DNA of 64,000 nucleotides from Chitinophaga filiformis (GCF_023100805.1 NZ_CP095855.1:7667001-7731000); one strand, 5' to 3'; positions 52,345-63,147 are shown, counted from the first letter of the stretch. Notes: generated by a model from the letters alone, not told the origin. Numbers and translations: made by a program.

Positions 52345-53832
52345 TCAACCACCATTTAAACGTTGCAAGCCTGCCTTCGCCCGCTGATCGAGTGAATTTT
52401 TATAGTCGTGTCCTTTCATATCCAGACAGGCCTGGTAGCATTTCTGCGCCTTCGTCTTATCATTCCTTTTCTCGTAGATATATCCCATCTGTAAAGAAGC
52501 TCTCGCCGCAAAGTATTCCGGCCTGTTGGCTCCCGTTCTCACCGTTACCTCATACATGATAATGGCATTGTCGTCCTGGCCCATTTCATCATAGATACGC
52601 CCCAGGCGGTAAGCATATTCCAGCTTTTCTTCCATTGACCCGAAATCAGCTGCCTTCTTCGTTTGCAACAATTTCAGCGCATCCTGGAAATAACCGCCAT
52701 CGCTCAGCAAACGGGCCTTTAGTAAAAGTGCATTCGGCCATTTACCGCTTTTGGCGTCTTTTAATGCCTGCTTGTCTGCATCGGTTTCCGTATTTCCCCT
52801 GCTGAGGATCATGTTACGGTATTTATTGGCGGCATCCATATTACCATGCAGGTAATAATACCAGCTAAGGCGTTGCAGCCCTTCCTTGAGGTAAAACTTT
52901 CCTTTAAACCGGTCAACGAATTTCAGCAGATAGACATTGGCATCTTCATCCTGCCGGCACAGTTTCAATTGTCCCAGCAGGTAATATACATACGGGATCT
53001 CTTCATACTGTACACTGTCATTGCGCTCTGTCAGCACTTTAATACCCAATGAGGCCTTCTGGTTATTCATCGCAATATTGGCCACCATCAGGGCAAAGAG
53101 GTAGTTATTCTTCGTATCCAGCTTATACTTCTGGATAAACCCCCATACGTCTTCCGGCTTGTTCTCTATGAACAATTTCAGGTAGCAGTAATAATAACAG
53201 GCTTCCTCTCTGAATAACCTGGCCACTTCCGTATTACTGTCTATCACCTGCTGCACCAGCTGCATACCTTCACGGATGCTTCCTTTCATGCCAAGTGTAT
53301 TGGATATCCAGCGGAAACCTTCAGGAATGGTACCAAAAACAGTTTGCATAGATCCCGCCAGCATGTTGTTGGGCAGGAACTGGGGAAATTTCTTCTGGTT
53401 GTCTTTTAACAACAGGTATGCCTTACGGATGTCCCATACGGCATCCCAGCGTTCACTAAACTTTACACGGATCATTCCCCACTGGAAACGGATCGCTGCC
53501 TGGGTGTAGAGATAATAAGGTGAGTTGGAAGGCCCTTCTTCCATGCGTGCAAGCCGTTCGGCCCTCAGAGGCTTTCTCTGCGCATACAATGCCGGGTCTT
53601 CATTAAAGAAGAGCGTAAAGAAATCTGTATAATTTTCCAGGAAATACGGGATGAGGTTGTCGGGGTTCGCCTTTTTCTCCTCTTCCAACAGGGCAGTTCC
53701 GGCGTCGAGGCGCAGCTGCATGATAGCGTCATAGGCTTGCTGACAACGGATATTGAAGTCGAAAACCTTTTGCCGTGCTGTTACCGAAAACGAAATACTT
53801 AAAATGAATGCCAGCAGGAATGATGTGCGCAT
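52345..53832 (-). CDS. Exported TPR-repeat protein, unknown role
   Basis: A 495-residue protein with an N-terminal signal peptide (MRTSFLLAFILSISFSVTA). The rest is all-helical, with recognisable TPR units in the C-terminal half (EEKLEYAYRLGRIYDEMGQD, YFAARASLQMGYIYEKRNDK). It probably acts as a periplasmic scaffold. A TATCTTTG -7-like element lies directly before its start (53844-53837), with no clear -33. It precedes recN on the same strand; shared function is not evident. The family is common in Bacteroidota but uncharacterised. Confidence 0.82.
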   Translation of the reverse strand: MRTSFLLAFILSISFSVTARQKVFDFNIRCQQAYDAIMQLRLDAGTALLEEEKKANPDNLIPYFLENYTDFFTLFFNEDPALYAQRKPLRAERLARMEEGPSNSPYYLYTQAAIRFQWGMIRVKFSERWDAVWDIRKAYLLLKDNQKKFPQFLPNNMLAGSMQTVFGTIPEGFRWISNTLGMKGSIREGMQLVQQVIDSNTEVARLFREEACYYYCYLKLFIENKPEDVWGFIQKYKLDTKNNYLFALMVANIAMNNQKASLGIKVLTERNDSVQYEEIPYVYYLLGQLKLCRQDEDANVYLLKFVDRFKGKFYLKEGLQRLSWYYYLHGNMDAANKYRNMILSRGNTETDADKQALKDAKSGKWPNALLLKARLLSDGGYFQDALKLLQTKKAADFGSMEEKLEYAYRLGRIYDEMGQDDNAIIMYEVTVRTGANRPEYFAARASLQMGYIYEKRNDKTKAQKCYQACLDMKGHDYKNSLDQRAKAGLQRLNGG

Positions 53833-53919
53833 GAAACAAAGATATCTGATTATTAACTCCGGGCCTATCTAACCAAATTCCAAACCAAATTTTAACACTT
53901 CCTTTCCGGCCTGAATGTA

Positions 53920-53946
53920 AAAGTCCCGGCATAAAGCCGGGACTTT
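53920..53946 (-). terminator. Terminator of the nif3-like/zinc-ribbon operon
   Basis: Perfect 11-bp stem AAAGTCCCGGC / GCCGGGACTTT with a 5-base loop, 33 bp beyond the zinc-ribbon stop. On the minus strand it ends in TTTTA. Confidence 0.85.
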
Positions 53947-53978
53947 GCTATATTATTTAAATGAGGTATATCGCACTA

Positions 53979-54731
53979 TTAGATAGTCACGGTTGCGTCC
54001 AGGTCATTATCAACCAGGATACGGCCACAATGCTCGCAAACGATGATCTTCTTACGCTGACGGATCTCAGCCTGGCGTTGAGGAGGAATAGCGTTGAAAC
54101 AACCCCCACAGGAATCGCGGGAGATGGTCACCACAGCCAGACCATTGCGGTAGTTGGTGCGGATCTTCTCGTAAGCTGCCAGTAAACGGGCTTCTACTTT
54201 GGTGCGGGCTTCGTCGCTCTGCTTGCGGAAAGCTTTCTCTTCTTTCTCGGTCTCAGCGATGATCTTTTCCAGCTCACCTTTCTTGTGCTTCAGGTTAGCC
54301 TCCTTGTCAGCGATCAGTCTCTTGGCGCTATCCAGGTTACGGCTCTTGTCCTTCACCTCTTCGTTCGCATCTTTAATATGCTTCTCAGCCAGTTTGATCT
54401 CCAGCGACTGCATTTCGATCTCTTTGGTGATAGCTTCGAACTCACGATTATTCTTAACGTTATCCTGTTGCTTCTCGTATTTCTTCATCAGGGCCTCTGA
54501 CTCTTTAATCGCCGCCTTCTTGTTGGCAATAAAGTCCTGGATGCCACGGATTTCGTCCTCTACATGAGACAAACGGGTGTTCAGCCCTTCGATCTCATCT
54601 TCCAGATCCTTTACTTCCATTGGCAACTCTCCCTTCAACACCTGGATCTCATCCAGTCTGGAGTCCATCTTCTGTAGCCTAAGTACAGACGCCAATTTTT
54701 CTTCTACGGAGTATTCTTTTACAGTAGCCAT
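53979..54731 (-). CDS. Coiled-coil protein with C4 zinc ribbon (DUF164/zf-RING_7)
   Basis: A 250-residue cytosolic protein. Residues 10-190 form a long charged coiled-coil hairpin. The C-terminus has a four-cysteine ribbon, CGGC ... CEHCGRILV, with about 20 residues between pairs. This is the C4-type zinc ribbon family (CT398/FlgZ-like), which has been linked to RNA polymerase sigma-54 or secretion in other bacteria; its role in Bacteroidota is not known. It begins 8 bp after the Nif3-like gene, so the two form an operon, an arrangement common across bacteria. Confidence 0.92.
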   Translation of the reverse strand: MATVKEYSVEEKLASVLRLQKMDSRLDEIQVLKGELPMEVKDLEDEIEGLNTRLSHVEDEIRGIQDFIANKKAAIKESEALMKKYEKQQDNVKNNREFEAITKEIEMQSLEIKLAEKHIKDANEEVKDKSRNLDSAKRLIADKEANLKHKKGELEKIIAETEKEEKAFRKQSDEARTKVEARLLAAYEKIRTNYRNGLAVVTISRDSCGGCFNAIPPQRQAEIRQRKKIIVCEHCGRILVDNDLDATVTI

Positions 54732-54739
54732 GTATGTTT

Positions 54740-55834
54740 TTATAAGTAATTTACCGGATTTGTACGAATTGTAGATTTAAGAGGCGCAAAATTAGGGAAT
54801 TTTTCGGTCAATATATGATAAAATAATTCAACCGTAAACTGCTCGCTCTCGAAATGTCCTACATCCGCTATAACTATTTGATTTTCAGCATCGAAAAATT
54901 CATGGTATTTAAAGTCGGCTGAAATATAGGCATCTGCCCCTGCTGATATTGCCTTTTTCAGGAGAAAACTGCCCGCTCCCCCGCAAAGAGCCACTTTTTT
55001 AACGGGCCTTCCCCTCAGTGGCGTATACCTCACACATCCCGTGTCGAACTGCTGTTTCACCCAGCGCAGGAAAGTTTCCTCGTCCATCGGCTCTTTCAGG
55101 TATCCGACCAGCCCCGAGCCTACCTCTCCATATGCATTTTCCAGCTTCACGATATCGTAGGCCACTTCTTCATACGGATGACTGTCATGTAATGCCTTTA
55201 TCACATATTGTTCCAAATATACAGGAAATATCACCTCTACCTTTGTTTCCGCTTCGTAGTGACGTTCTCCCACCTTGCCCACATAGGGATTGGTGCCTTC
55301 TCCTCCCCTGAAAGTCCCTGTACCTTCTCCATTGTAACTACACTCGCTGTAAGCGCCAATATGTCCGGCACCGGCTGCAAAGAGGGCAGTGCGTACCTTT
55401 TCGGCATCTGCCTGTGGCACAAATGTATAAAGCTTGCGCAGCAACTCTCTCTTGGGCGATAATACACTGCAATGCTGCAAGGCCAGCTTCCGCGCCATCA
55501 TCTCACAGACCCCGTTCCTTACATTATCGAGGTTGGTATGGGCGGCATAAACAGCGATGTCATTTTTGATGGCTTTAATAGCCACCCTTTCCACATAGTT
55601 ATTACCATTGATCTTTTTCAGTCCGCCGAAGACAATGGGATGATGGGCCACCACCAGGTTACATTTCCTGGCAATCGCCTCGTCTATTACGGCTTCGGTA
55701 GCATCCAGCGTCAGCAACACACCGGTAAGCTCCCAATCGGGGCTGCCAAAGAGCAGTCCGGCGTTGTCATAACTTTCCTGGTATTGTAATGGCGCGAATG
55801 CCGCTATAGTATTGGTTATATTCCTGATCTTCAT
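54740..55834 (-). CDS. Nif3-like dinuclear metal-centre protein
   Basis: A 364-residue member of the Nif3/YbgI family, hexameric toroids with a two-metal site. Ligands are visible in VVAHHPIVFGGLK, HTNLDNVRNGVCE and the C-terminal DVGHFESEQFTVE. The middle (about residues 125-230) is the PII-like insertion found in the longer form. Often annotated GTP cyclohydrolase 1 type 2, but the true activity is unsettled. Co-operonic with the zinc-ribbon gene; divergent from the M32 peptidase. Confidence 0.93.
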   Translation of the reverse strand: MKIRNITNTIAAFAPLQYQESYDNAGLLFGSPDWELTGVLLTLDATEAVIDEAIARKCNLVVAHHPIVFGGLKKINGNNYVERVAIKAIKNDIAVYAAHTNLDNVRNGVCEMMARKLALQHCSVLSPKRELLRKLYTFVPQADAEKVRTALFAAGAGHIGAYSECSYNGEGTGTFRGGEGTNPYVGKVGERHYEAETKVEVIFPVYLEQYVIKALHDSHPYEEVAYDIVKLENAYGEVGSGLVGYLKEPMDEETFLRWVKQQFDTGCVRYTPLRGRPVKKVALCGGAGSFLLKKAISAGADAYISADFKYHEFFDAENQIVIADVGHFESEQFTVELFYHILTEKFPNFAPLKSTIRTNPVNYL

Positions 55835-55876
55835 ATCGACGGTAATTTACCCCTACTTTTGCACAAAATCAAAAGC

Positions 55877-57391
55877 ATGGCACAGACCTCATCTACAGTA
55901 AGCCAATACGAAGCCTATAAGGGAAAGATGCAACAGATCGCAGATATCCGGAATGCGATTGCCGTACTTAGCTGGGACCAGGAAACCTACCTGCCGGAGA
56001 AAGGAGCCGCCTTCCGCGGGCAACAGATCACAACCCTCAGCTCCCTTGCGCATGAATTGTTCACTTCCCCGCAGCTGGGAGACCTGCTGGAAACTCTTGA
56101 CAAGGAAAAACAAACACTGGATACCGTAGCCGCAAAGAACATTACTTTGTCGCTGGAAGATTACCAGAAGAATAAAAAATACCCTGCCAGCTTTGTGGCA
56201 GAAATGTCGCAAACCACCAATGAATGTTATCATGCCTGGATCAATGCCCGGAAAGAAGGCAACTATGCTGTTTTTCAGCCGGTGTTGAACAGGATGGTGG
56301 AACTGAAACGACGGGAAGCCGACATCCTGGGTTATGAAGGCCATCCTTACAATGCCCTGCTCAACGAGTACGAGAAGGGGGCTACCACTTCCATGCTGGA
56401 TAAGATATTCAGCGATGTTAAAACAGCGCTGACTCCTTTGCTGCGTAGTATTGAACAAAGGCCACAGGTGAAGAAGGACTTCCTGCACCTTCATTATGAC
56501 AGGAACCGTCAGTGGGAATTCGGCATACAATTGCTGAAAGCCATGGGCTACGATATGGCGGCGGGACGGCAGGACGTGTCAGAACATCCGTTCACGACCA
56601 GCTTCAGTCCCCAGGACGTAAGGGTGACCACCCGTATCGATGAAAATGACTTCGGGAATATGACCTGGAGCTGTATTCATGAAGGAGGCCATGCCCTGTA
56701 TGAACAGGGACTTGATACAGCCGCTTACGGATTACCGGCCGGTGAGGCGGCCAGCCTGGGCATCCATGAATCACAATCCAGGTTATGGGAGAATAATGTG
56801 GGCCGCAGCCTGGTATTCTGGCAGCATCATTACCCGCAGTTGCAGCAGTTATTCCCTGATAACCTGGGCAATGTAAGCCTGGAGGATTTTTACAGGGCCA
56901 TTAACCTGGTACAGCCATCCCTTATCCGTACGGAAGCTGATGAACTGACCTATCATTTCCATGTGATGGTGAGATACGAAATTGAGAAAGGATTACTGGA
57001 TGGAACCTACCAGACGAAAGACCTTCGTGAAATCTGGAATTCCTACTATAAGGAATTCTTGCATGTAACGGTTCCTAACGACACCCAGGGTGTTTTACAG
57101 GATATCCACTGGTCGCATGGCAGCTTCGGTTATTTTCCCACCTATTCCCTCGGCAGTTTTTATGCAGCACAGTTCTTTACGACTGCACAACAGCAGATCC
57201 CCGGACTGACCGGGCAGATCGCCGGCGGTAAATACGATGCCCTGCTCAACTGGTTACGCCAGCAGGTGCACCGGCATGGCCGCTACTATACTTCGAATGA
57301 ACTGTGTGAGAAAATAACCGGTGAGCCCTTGAATTTCAAATACTTCCTGGAGTATGCCACCCAAAAGTTCGGTGACATCTACGGCCTATAA
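55877..57391 (+). CDS. Carboxypeptidase Taq (peptidase M32)
   Basis: A 504-residue metallocarboxypeptidase. The zinc motif HEGGH (residues 268-272, CIHEGGHALYEQG) and downstream HESQSRLWEN are both hallmarks of family M32, which trims C-terminal residues except proline in the cytosol. No signal peptide. A TACTTTTG element (55854-55861) could be the -7 box. The frame also allows a start at 55859, but MAQTSSTVSQYEAYK at 55877 fits the family. Its last 6 bp overlap the convergent rhodanese gene. Confidence 0.95.
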   Translation: MAQTSSTVSQYEAYKGKMQQIADIRNAIAVLSWDQETYLPEKGAAFRGQQITTLSSLAHELFTSPQLGDLLETLDKEKQTLDTVAAKNITLSLEDYQKNKKYPASFVAEMSQTTNECYHAWINARKEGNYAVFQPVLNRMVELKRREADILGYEGHPYNALLNEYEKGATTSMLDKIFSDVKTALTPLLRSIEQRPQVKKDFLHLHYDRNRQWEFGIQLLKAMGYDMAAGRQDVSEHPFTTSFSPQDVRVTTRIDENDFGNMTWSCIHEGGHALYEQGLDTAAYGLPAGEAASLGIHESQSRLWENNVGRSLVFWQHHYPQLQQLFPDNLGNVSLEDFYRAINLVQPSLIRTEADELTYHFHVMVRYEIEKGLLDGTYQTKDLREIWNSYYKEFLHVTVPNDTQGVLQDIHWSHGSFGYFPTYSLGSFYAAQFFTTAQQQIPGLTGQIAGGKYDALLNWLRQQVHRHGRYYTSNELCEKITGEPLNFKYFLEYATQKFGDIYGL

Positions 57392-58054
57392 CTTGTCATA
57401 TACACCCTGTTTCCGCCACACTTCCCTGCCATCCCTGTAAAGAATAAAAGTAGGCAGGGAAGTGGCGTTTATAGCCTGCATCACCTCACGGTCACGCCCT
57501 CCGTCCACCTTCAGCAGGCGTACTTTCCTGTTTTCTTTCAGATATGCCTGTATAACAGGCTCCATTTTCCGGCAGGGAGGGCACCATTCAGCGCCCACAT
57601 CTACCAGCACCTCACCGGTGGCTATGGCGTTGTGGAAAGTATCTACGCTCATCTGCTGCTGGTCTGCCGCACCTTCCACAGGCAATCCGGCCTGCTTCCA
57701 GGCATTGATCCCTCCTTTGAGCTCAATGACCTCCCTGAAACCATTTTCCCGCATCCACTTTGCCGCTGCGGCGCTTCTCCCGCCGCTTAAACAATACACG
57801 TATATAGTTTGTTGTTTGTCAAGGTACTTTACCCGTTCGAGGAACTCTGGTTTTTTCGTATAATCAGCCTGCAATGCATGATGCAAATGACCGGTATTAA
57901 ATTCTCCGGCTGTCCTTACATCAAATACCTGTGCATCTTTTTTTTCTATAGACTGCTGAAATACAGGCACATCGACCTGCTGCCCGCTTACACTACTCAC
58001 TACTGAAATAAGTAAACCTACCAGGGCCACGTATGTATAATATTTATAAATCAT
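57386..58054 (-). CDS. Rhodanese-thioredoxin fusion, exported
   Basis: A 222-residue periplasmic protein. Signal peptide to about residue 24 (SVSG, then QQVDV). Rhodanese domain at residues 28-125 with active Cys88 in YCLSGGRS; thioredoxin domain at residues 135-222 with WCPPC (157-161) and cis-proline in SLPTFILYR. This combination suggests sulfur-transfer or thiol-redox work in the envelope. The two active sites could act in sequence, but no partner is encoded nearby. It overlaps the M32 peptidase gene tail to tail by 6 bp. Confidence 0.93.
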   Translation of the reverse strand: MIYKYYTYVALVGLLISVVSSVSGQQVDVPVFQQSIEKKDAQVFDVRTAGEFNTGHLHHALQADYTKKPEFLERVKYLDKQQTIYVYCLSGGRSAAAAKWMRENGFREVIELKGGINAWKQAGLPVEGAADQQQMSVDTFHNAIATGEVLVDVGAEWCPPCRKMEPVIQAYLKENRKVRLLKVDGGRDREVMQAINATSLPTFILYRDGREVWRKQGVYDKL

Positions 58055-58275
58055 ATTTTTGCTATATATTGTTGAGCTTGTGCATCCGTAATTGTTCGTT
58101 AAGTGCTGAGTTGGAATAACTTGTGTTACTGGGACAGCCCCTGAACTGTTTGTGCAAAGTTTACGTTTTAATTTTTACGGATCAGCATTTATTCGTATTA
58201 TTTTTATTTATTATTTTTTACACTTTATTTTTCACCCTGTGCTGACGTCCAATAGACAACGGCCATATCCGGAAA

Positions 58276-61200
58276 ATGAAACACCAGTACCTACGCCAAT
58301 TTACGCACTTCTGGTATGCTCTGTCATGCTTTATAGTGCTTTTTCTGCTTTCAGGCGCAAAAGCGCAAGCGCAGAACACTGTAGCTTTTACCGCCGACAA
58401 CTGGAGTGGTTGCGGAGCAGTGTTCGTTCAATTTTTAAATCAGTCCAGCCCCGTCGGTTCAGCCTCCTGGGACTTCGGGGACGGAGGCGCAACATCCACA
58501 TTATGGAATCCAACACGTTCTTTTAACCGACCTGGCAATTTCACAGTGACACTTACGGTTACTTTCCCCAACGGGCAGGTAAGTTCCACCCAACATGTGG
58601 TGAGTGTATACAATAAGCCGACGGTTGCTTTTGCTACCTCGCCGGTGACTAATTGTACGCCGCTGAATGTAACATTCACCGACCAGTCAACAGCCGGAGA
58701 TGGCAGCATCTCGAGCATCAGCTGGGACTTCGGGGACGGTAACGGAGCTACCGGTTCTACTACCTCCCACACGTACGACAAGGGAGGCAGCATTGTGGCC
58801 ACGTCAATTGTTACCAACAGTTTTGGCTGTACAAACAGCGGATCAACAACGCTGCAGATAAAGGCTAGCCCGCAGGTATCATTTACAAGCAACAACCAGG
58901 GAGGATGCCGTATACCAACGACTGTCAATTTTACCAATACTACCAGTGTAAATACAGTGGGCGCTCCACCGGCCATTAGCTATTTATGGGATTTTGGTGA
59001 CGGGACTACCAGTACGGCCCAGCATCCAAGCCATGATTATACCGGCACAGGAACGTTTGACGTAAAACTGACGGCCACCACTGCAGACGGTTGTTCGCAA
59101 ACCTATACTGCGCCAAGATATATCACCGTAACTACTGCCACAGCAAATTTTACCATTCAGCAGGCGTGTACCAATGCCAGTGCAACCTTCACCAACACGA
59201 CGCTACCGGCTCCCGTATCTGCTACATGGACTTTCTCTGATGGTACTGTACAGAACTCAATAAACGCCGTAAAAAGCTTCACTGTAGCGGGGCCCTATTC
59301 CGTTACACTGAAATCTATCTCAGCGGATGGCTGTGAGGCTACCGTTACAAGGAACTTCACTATTTCAGCTCCGCCGACCATCAATTTCACCATGAACCCG
59401 ACAGCCGCCTGCGCTGTGCCGGCCAATGTACGGTTCACCACTTCCGGCGCCGGCGCTACCAGCTGGGCATGGGATTTTGCAGATGGCACTACCAGCAACT
59501 TACAGAACCCCGTACACAGCTTCGCGGCAGAGGGTACCTACAATGTGAAAGTGATAGCTACAAGTGCCGGGGGATGTATAGATTCTGCCGTTAATTCAAT
59601 TACCATAAAGAAGCCGACACTTGCCATCACCGGTACCAGCAGAGGTTGTATACCGCTGAATGCAACTTTCGGCACCACCATCGTAAGCCCTGACCCTGTA
59701 GTTTCATATCTGTGGGATTTTGGAGACGGTACCACTTCTACCGCTGCTACCCCATCACATGTGTACAATACGCAGGGCCGCTATACTGTCAACCTGACCA
59801 TTACCACCCAGACAGGTTGTACACAGACAGCCACCTACGATGTAAGAGCCGGCAGTCCTATCAATGTTGACTTCACCGTCGATGCGACACAGGGTTGCCA
59901 GCCAACAATATTCAGGTTTACCGATCTCTCTACACCTGCTGTAGCCGGCCTGACATACCAGTGGACATTTGAGGAGAACGGTAGCGCTGCAGGCACTTCT
60001 GCGGTTAGAAATCCTACCTATGTTTTCAATACCATCGGTATGCACGATGTGACACTGACCGTTACCAATAATGGTTGCTCACGATCAGTGACGAAAACCG
60101 ACTATATTGAAACACTTGCGCCGATAGCTGACTTCGCGATAGGCACTGTTGATTGCGCCAATCCTTTCGTGCGCGTATTTACTGATGAAACCAACTGGGG
60201 AACCGGCCCTGTTGGCACCTATTCATGGGACTTCGGCGATGGTACCACCGCTAATATACCGTCTCCTTCACATACCTATACTGCAGATGGTACTTACACT
60301 GTTGTGCTGAGCGTATCCAACGGTACCTGTACCTCCACTTTCTCGGCCATAGTAAGGGTGATCACACTAAAACCGGTGATCCACGCTACCCCGAATGTGC
60401 TTTGCCTGGGTACTTCTACATCACTCAGCGTAGATCCTTTCCCTCCCGGTACCATCACTTCCTTCAGATGGAATTTCGGAGATGGAAGAACCGGTAGCGG
60501 TACCAGCAGACCGGTGGTTACTTACAGAAATGCAGGCTCTTACGATGTTGTGTACACAGCCAATGACGTGAATGGTTGTCCGCACGTTTCCGATCCACTG
60601 AGAGTGGAGGTAAACGGTTCTGTATCAAATTTCACTATCGATCCGCGCCAGTGTAAAGACCAGCCGGTTACATTTAACGACCAGTCTACCACCCGCGCCG
60701 GCAATACGATCGTTTCCTGGACATTCGATTTTGGTGACGGTACAGCTCCGGTAGTTTATAATACCCAGCCACTGGGCATCACCCATACTTACAGCGTAAC
60801 TGATACCTTCCAGGTAATACTCACAGTAGTGGACAACACAGGTTGTCAGGACACATCTATCCAGCAGGTTGTCATTCCCGACATCACAGCCGGCTTTAGC
60901 GCAAAAAGCAATATTGCCTGTCTGAATGTACCGTTCCAGTTTGATAACTCTTCTGTGACTGAGCCACTGACCTATGCATGGACATTCGGAGATGGCGGTA
61001 CCAGCACAGACAGGGATCCGGCGCATATTTACACCGCACCCGGAACATATACTGTGACACTGGATATAACAAGCCCGAACGGTTGTACTGCTAACGTATC
61101 TGTAACTGACTTCCTGAAAGTGCCTAATCCGATCGCTGACTTTACCTTCCCGAATGTAGCGGGAGATATCTGTCCGCCGGTACAGGTACAGTTCACCAAC

Positions 61201-63147
61201 CGCTCTACCGATTACGTGAAGACTTCATGGGATTTCGGAGACGGTAGCGCATCAGACGAAGACAATCCTTTACATAACTATATCAGGCCTGGCACCTTCC
61301 CTGTTACCTTAACGGTTTATTCTGAAGGTGGTTGCGCCAGCCCTGTTGCAGGACCGAAAGACATCGTCATAGCAGGTCCTGACGGTACCTTTACCGTAAC
61401 GCCTCAATCAGGTTGCTGGCCGCTGACGGCTTCCATGACAGCTGTATCAGCCACTGCACAGCGCTTCATATGGGACTTCGGGGACGGTTATTCCGTACGT
61501 ACCACCACTCCTGCTTCTCCATCCTATACTTACCAGAAAGAAGGGATATACTACCCGGTAGTATTGCTGGAAGATGCGCGTGGATGTACAGTACCTGCAG
61601 CAGGCAATCCGAAAATAACGGTAGACAGGATCACCCCTGCCTTCAGTGCAGATGTGACCCAGGCCTGCGATGGAGGAACCGTAGTATTCAGCGATTCCAC
61701 CAAAGGCGTTTCTATGGCCGACAGCCTGGCCGCTACCTATGCATGGGACTTTGGTGTGTCTGGCCGCACAGACGACGTGTCCACCATTCCTAACCCGACT
61801 TTCATTTATACTGCACCGGGTACATATACCGTAACATTGACAACTACCAGCTATTATGGCTGCGTGAAGGATACCACCATGCAGATAGAGATAGAAGCAA
61901 AACCTGACGCCCAGATAGCGCCGGTTACACCTGTCTGCGTCGGTCAGCCGATACAGCTGGTGGGAACAGACACGAGGAACCTGCCAGGTACTACCTGGAA
62001 CTGGACCGCCAACAATCAGCAATACAATGTACAGACACCGCCGGCCATTACTTATCCACAGGCAGGCACTTACCCGGCACAATTGATCATCACCACTGCC
62101 AGCGGCATCTGTAGCGATACCGCCACCCAGAATGTACAGATAATGGACTTCCCAACCCTGTCGCCAACGCCGGTTGCTGCCAGCATCTGCCGCGGCCAGT
62201 CTGTTACATTGCAGGCAAATACGCAGGCTGGTGTGGACATTACCTGGACAGACTATAACATTTCCGACGTCAAAAGTGCTTCTCCGGTTGTCACACCTGA
62301 TATGGACACTACCTATCATATAGTAGTGGTGAACACCGCCGGTTGCAGCGCAGAAGGAGATGTGAAGGTAACCGTATCACAGCCATTCACCATGCAGGGC
62401 GTAAATGACGGGGATATCTGTCCGGGAGGAGCCGTACAGTTACATGCAGAAGGTGCAGTTAGTTATAAATGGATCCCCGCCACAGGCCTGAATAAGTCGG
62501 ATATTGCCAACCCGCTGGCTACTCCCGATTCTACCATTACCTACCAGGTAGTAGGCTTCGGCAACGATAATTGCTTTACCGATACCTTGTCTGCCACCGT
62601 GACCGTACATCCTGCTCCTGTTGTGAATGCAGGTGCGGATATGGAAGTGCCGACCGGTACAGTGGTACAGTTACCGGTAACGGGCAGCAGCGATATTACA
62701 CAAATAGAATGGTGGCCGGCCAACTCGCTGAGTTGCGTGGACTGCCTCACACCGATAGCTACACCAAGAGAAAACACCACCTATCATGTAAAAGTGACAA
62801 ACGCTTATGGCTGTACCACCCTTGACGATGTTACCATCAGCCTGGTATGTTCATCGAGCGCTATCTTCCTGCCGAACACATTCACACCGAACAGTGACGG
62901 CGCAAACGACATCTTCTACATCAGGGGTAAGGGCGTAAAAACTGTCAAGTCTTTCAGGATATACAACCGTTGGGGCCAGCAGATATTTGAAAGGACCAAC
63001 TTTAGTGTAGAAGATCCGGCATATGGATGGGATGGTCGTGTGAATGGCCAGCCAGTGAATCCGGACGTGTTCATTTACGTAGCAGAACTGGTTTGCGACT
63101 CAAACGAAACTTTCACCCTTAAAGGAAATGTAATGCTGGTCAGGTAA
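58276..63147 (+). CDS. Giant PKD-repeat surface protein with type IX (type B) C-terminal domain
   Basis: A 1623-residue secreted protein. Signal peptide ends near KAQAQ. About fifteen PKD-like domains follow, most with a (S/A/L)WDFGDG-type strand and an HxYxxxG(T/x)YxVxL end (residues 35-1290). Three shorter Ig-like repeats with DTTYH/STITYQ/NTTYHV follow. The last 90 residues (IFLPNTFTPNSDGANDIFYI, then SFRIYNRWGQQIFE) are the CHU_C/gliding-type domain recognised by the type IX system. It resembles SprB-class adhesins. A porP/sprF gene starts 53 bp downstream and is the usual partner for export or anchoring. Two PKD units lack the canonical aspartates. Confidence 0.93.
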   Translation: MKHQYLRQFTHFWYALSCFIVLFLLSGAKAQAQNTVAFTADNWSGCGAVFVQFLNQSSPVGSASWDFGDGGATSTLWNPTRSFNRPGNFTVTLTVTFPNGQVSSTQHVVSVYNKPTVAFATSPVTNCTPLNVTFTDQSTAGDGSISSISWDFGDGNGATGSTTSHTYDKGGSIVATSIVTNSFGCTNSGSTTLQIKASPQVSFTSNNQGGCRIPTTVNFTNTTSVNTVGAPPAISYLWDFGDGTTSTAQHPSHDYTGTGTFDVKLTATTADGCSQTYTAPRYITVTTATANFTIQQACTNASATFTNTTLPAPVSATWTFSDGTVQNSINAVKSFTVAGPYSVTLKSISADGCEATVTRNFTISAPPTINFTMNPTAACAVPANVRFTTSGAGATSWAWDFADGTTSNLQNPVHSFAAEGTYNVKVIATSAGGCIDSAVNSITIKKPTLAITGTSRGCIPLNATFGTTIVSPDPVVSYLWDFGDGTTSTAATPSHVYNTQGRYTVNLTITTQTGCTQTATYDVRAGSPINVDFTVDATQGCQPTIFRFTDLSTPAVAGLTYQWTFEENGSAAGTSAVRNPTYVFNTIGMHDVTLTVTNNGCSRSVTKTDYIETLAPIADFAIGTVDCANPFVRVFTDETNWGTGPVGTYSWDFGDGTTANIPSPSHTYTADGTYTVVLSVSNGTCTSTFSAIVRVITLKPVIHATPNVLCLGTSTSLSVDPFPPGTITSFRWNFGDGRTGSGTSRPVVTYRNAGSYDVVYTANDVNGCPHVSDPLRVEVNGSVSNFTIDPRQCKDQPVTFNDQSTTRAGNTIVSWTFDFGDGTAPVVYNTQPLGITHTYSVTDTFQVILTVVDNTGCQDTSIQQVVIPDITAGFSAKSNIACLNVPFQFDNSSVTEPLTYAWTFGDGGTSTDRDPAHIYTAPGTYTVTLDITSPNGCTANVSVTDFLKVPNPIADFTFPNVAGDICPPVQVQFTNRSTDYVKTSWDFGDGSASDEDNPLHNYIRPGTFPVTLTVYSEGGCASPVAGPKDIVIAGPDGTFTVTPQSGCWPLTASMTAVSATAQRFIWDFGDGYSVRTTTPASPSYTYQKEGIYYPVVLLEDARGCTVPAAGNPKITVDRITPAFSADVTQACDGGTVVFSDSTKGVSMADSLAATYAWDFGVSGRTDDVSTIPNPTFIYTAPGTYTVTLTTTSYYGCVKDTTMQIEIEAKPDAQIAPVTPVCVGQPIQLVGTDTRNLPGTTWNWTANNQQYNVQTPPAITYPQAGTYPAQLIITTASGICSDTATQNVQIMDFPTLSPTPVAASICRGQSVTLQANTQAGVDITWTDYNISDVKSASPVVTPDMDTTYHIVVVNTAGCSAEGDVKVTVSQPFTMQGVNDGDICPGGAVQLHAEGAVSYKWIPATGLNKSDIANPLATPDSTITYQVVGFGNDNCFTDTLSATVTVHPAPVVNAGADMEVPTGTVVQLPVTGSSDITQIEWWPANSLSCVDCLTPIATPRENTTYHVKVTNAYGCTTLDDVTISLVCSSSAIFLPNTFTPNSDGANDIFYIRGKGVKTVKSFRIYNRWGQQIFERTNFSVEDPAYGWDGRVNGQPVNPDVFIYVAELVCDSNETFTLKGNVMLVR

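Noticed and set aside
61447-62319. A 290-codon frame antisense to the PKD protein
   Set aside because: It is a shadow of the repetitive coding strand; no domain is recognisable.
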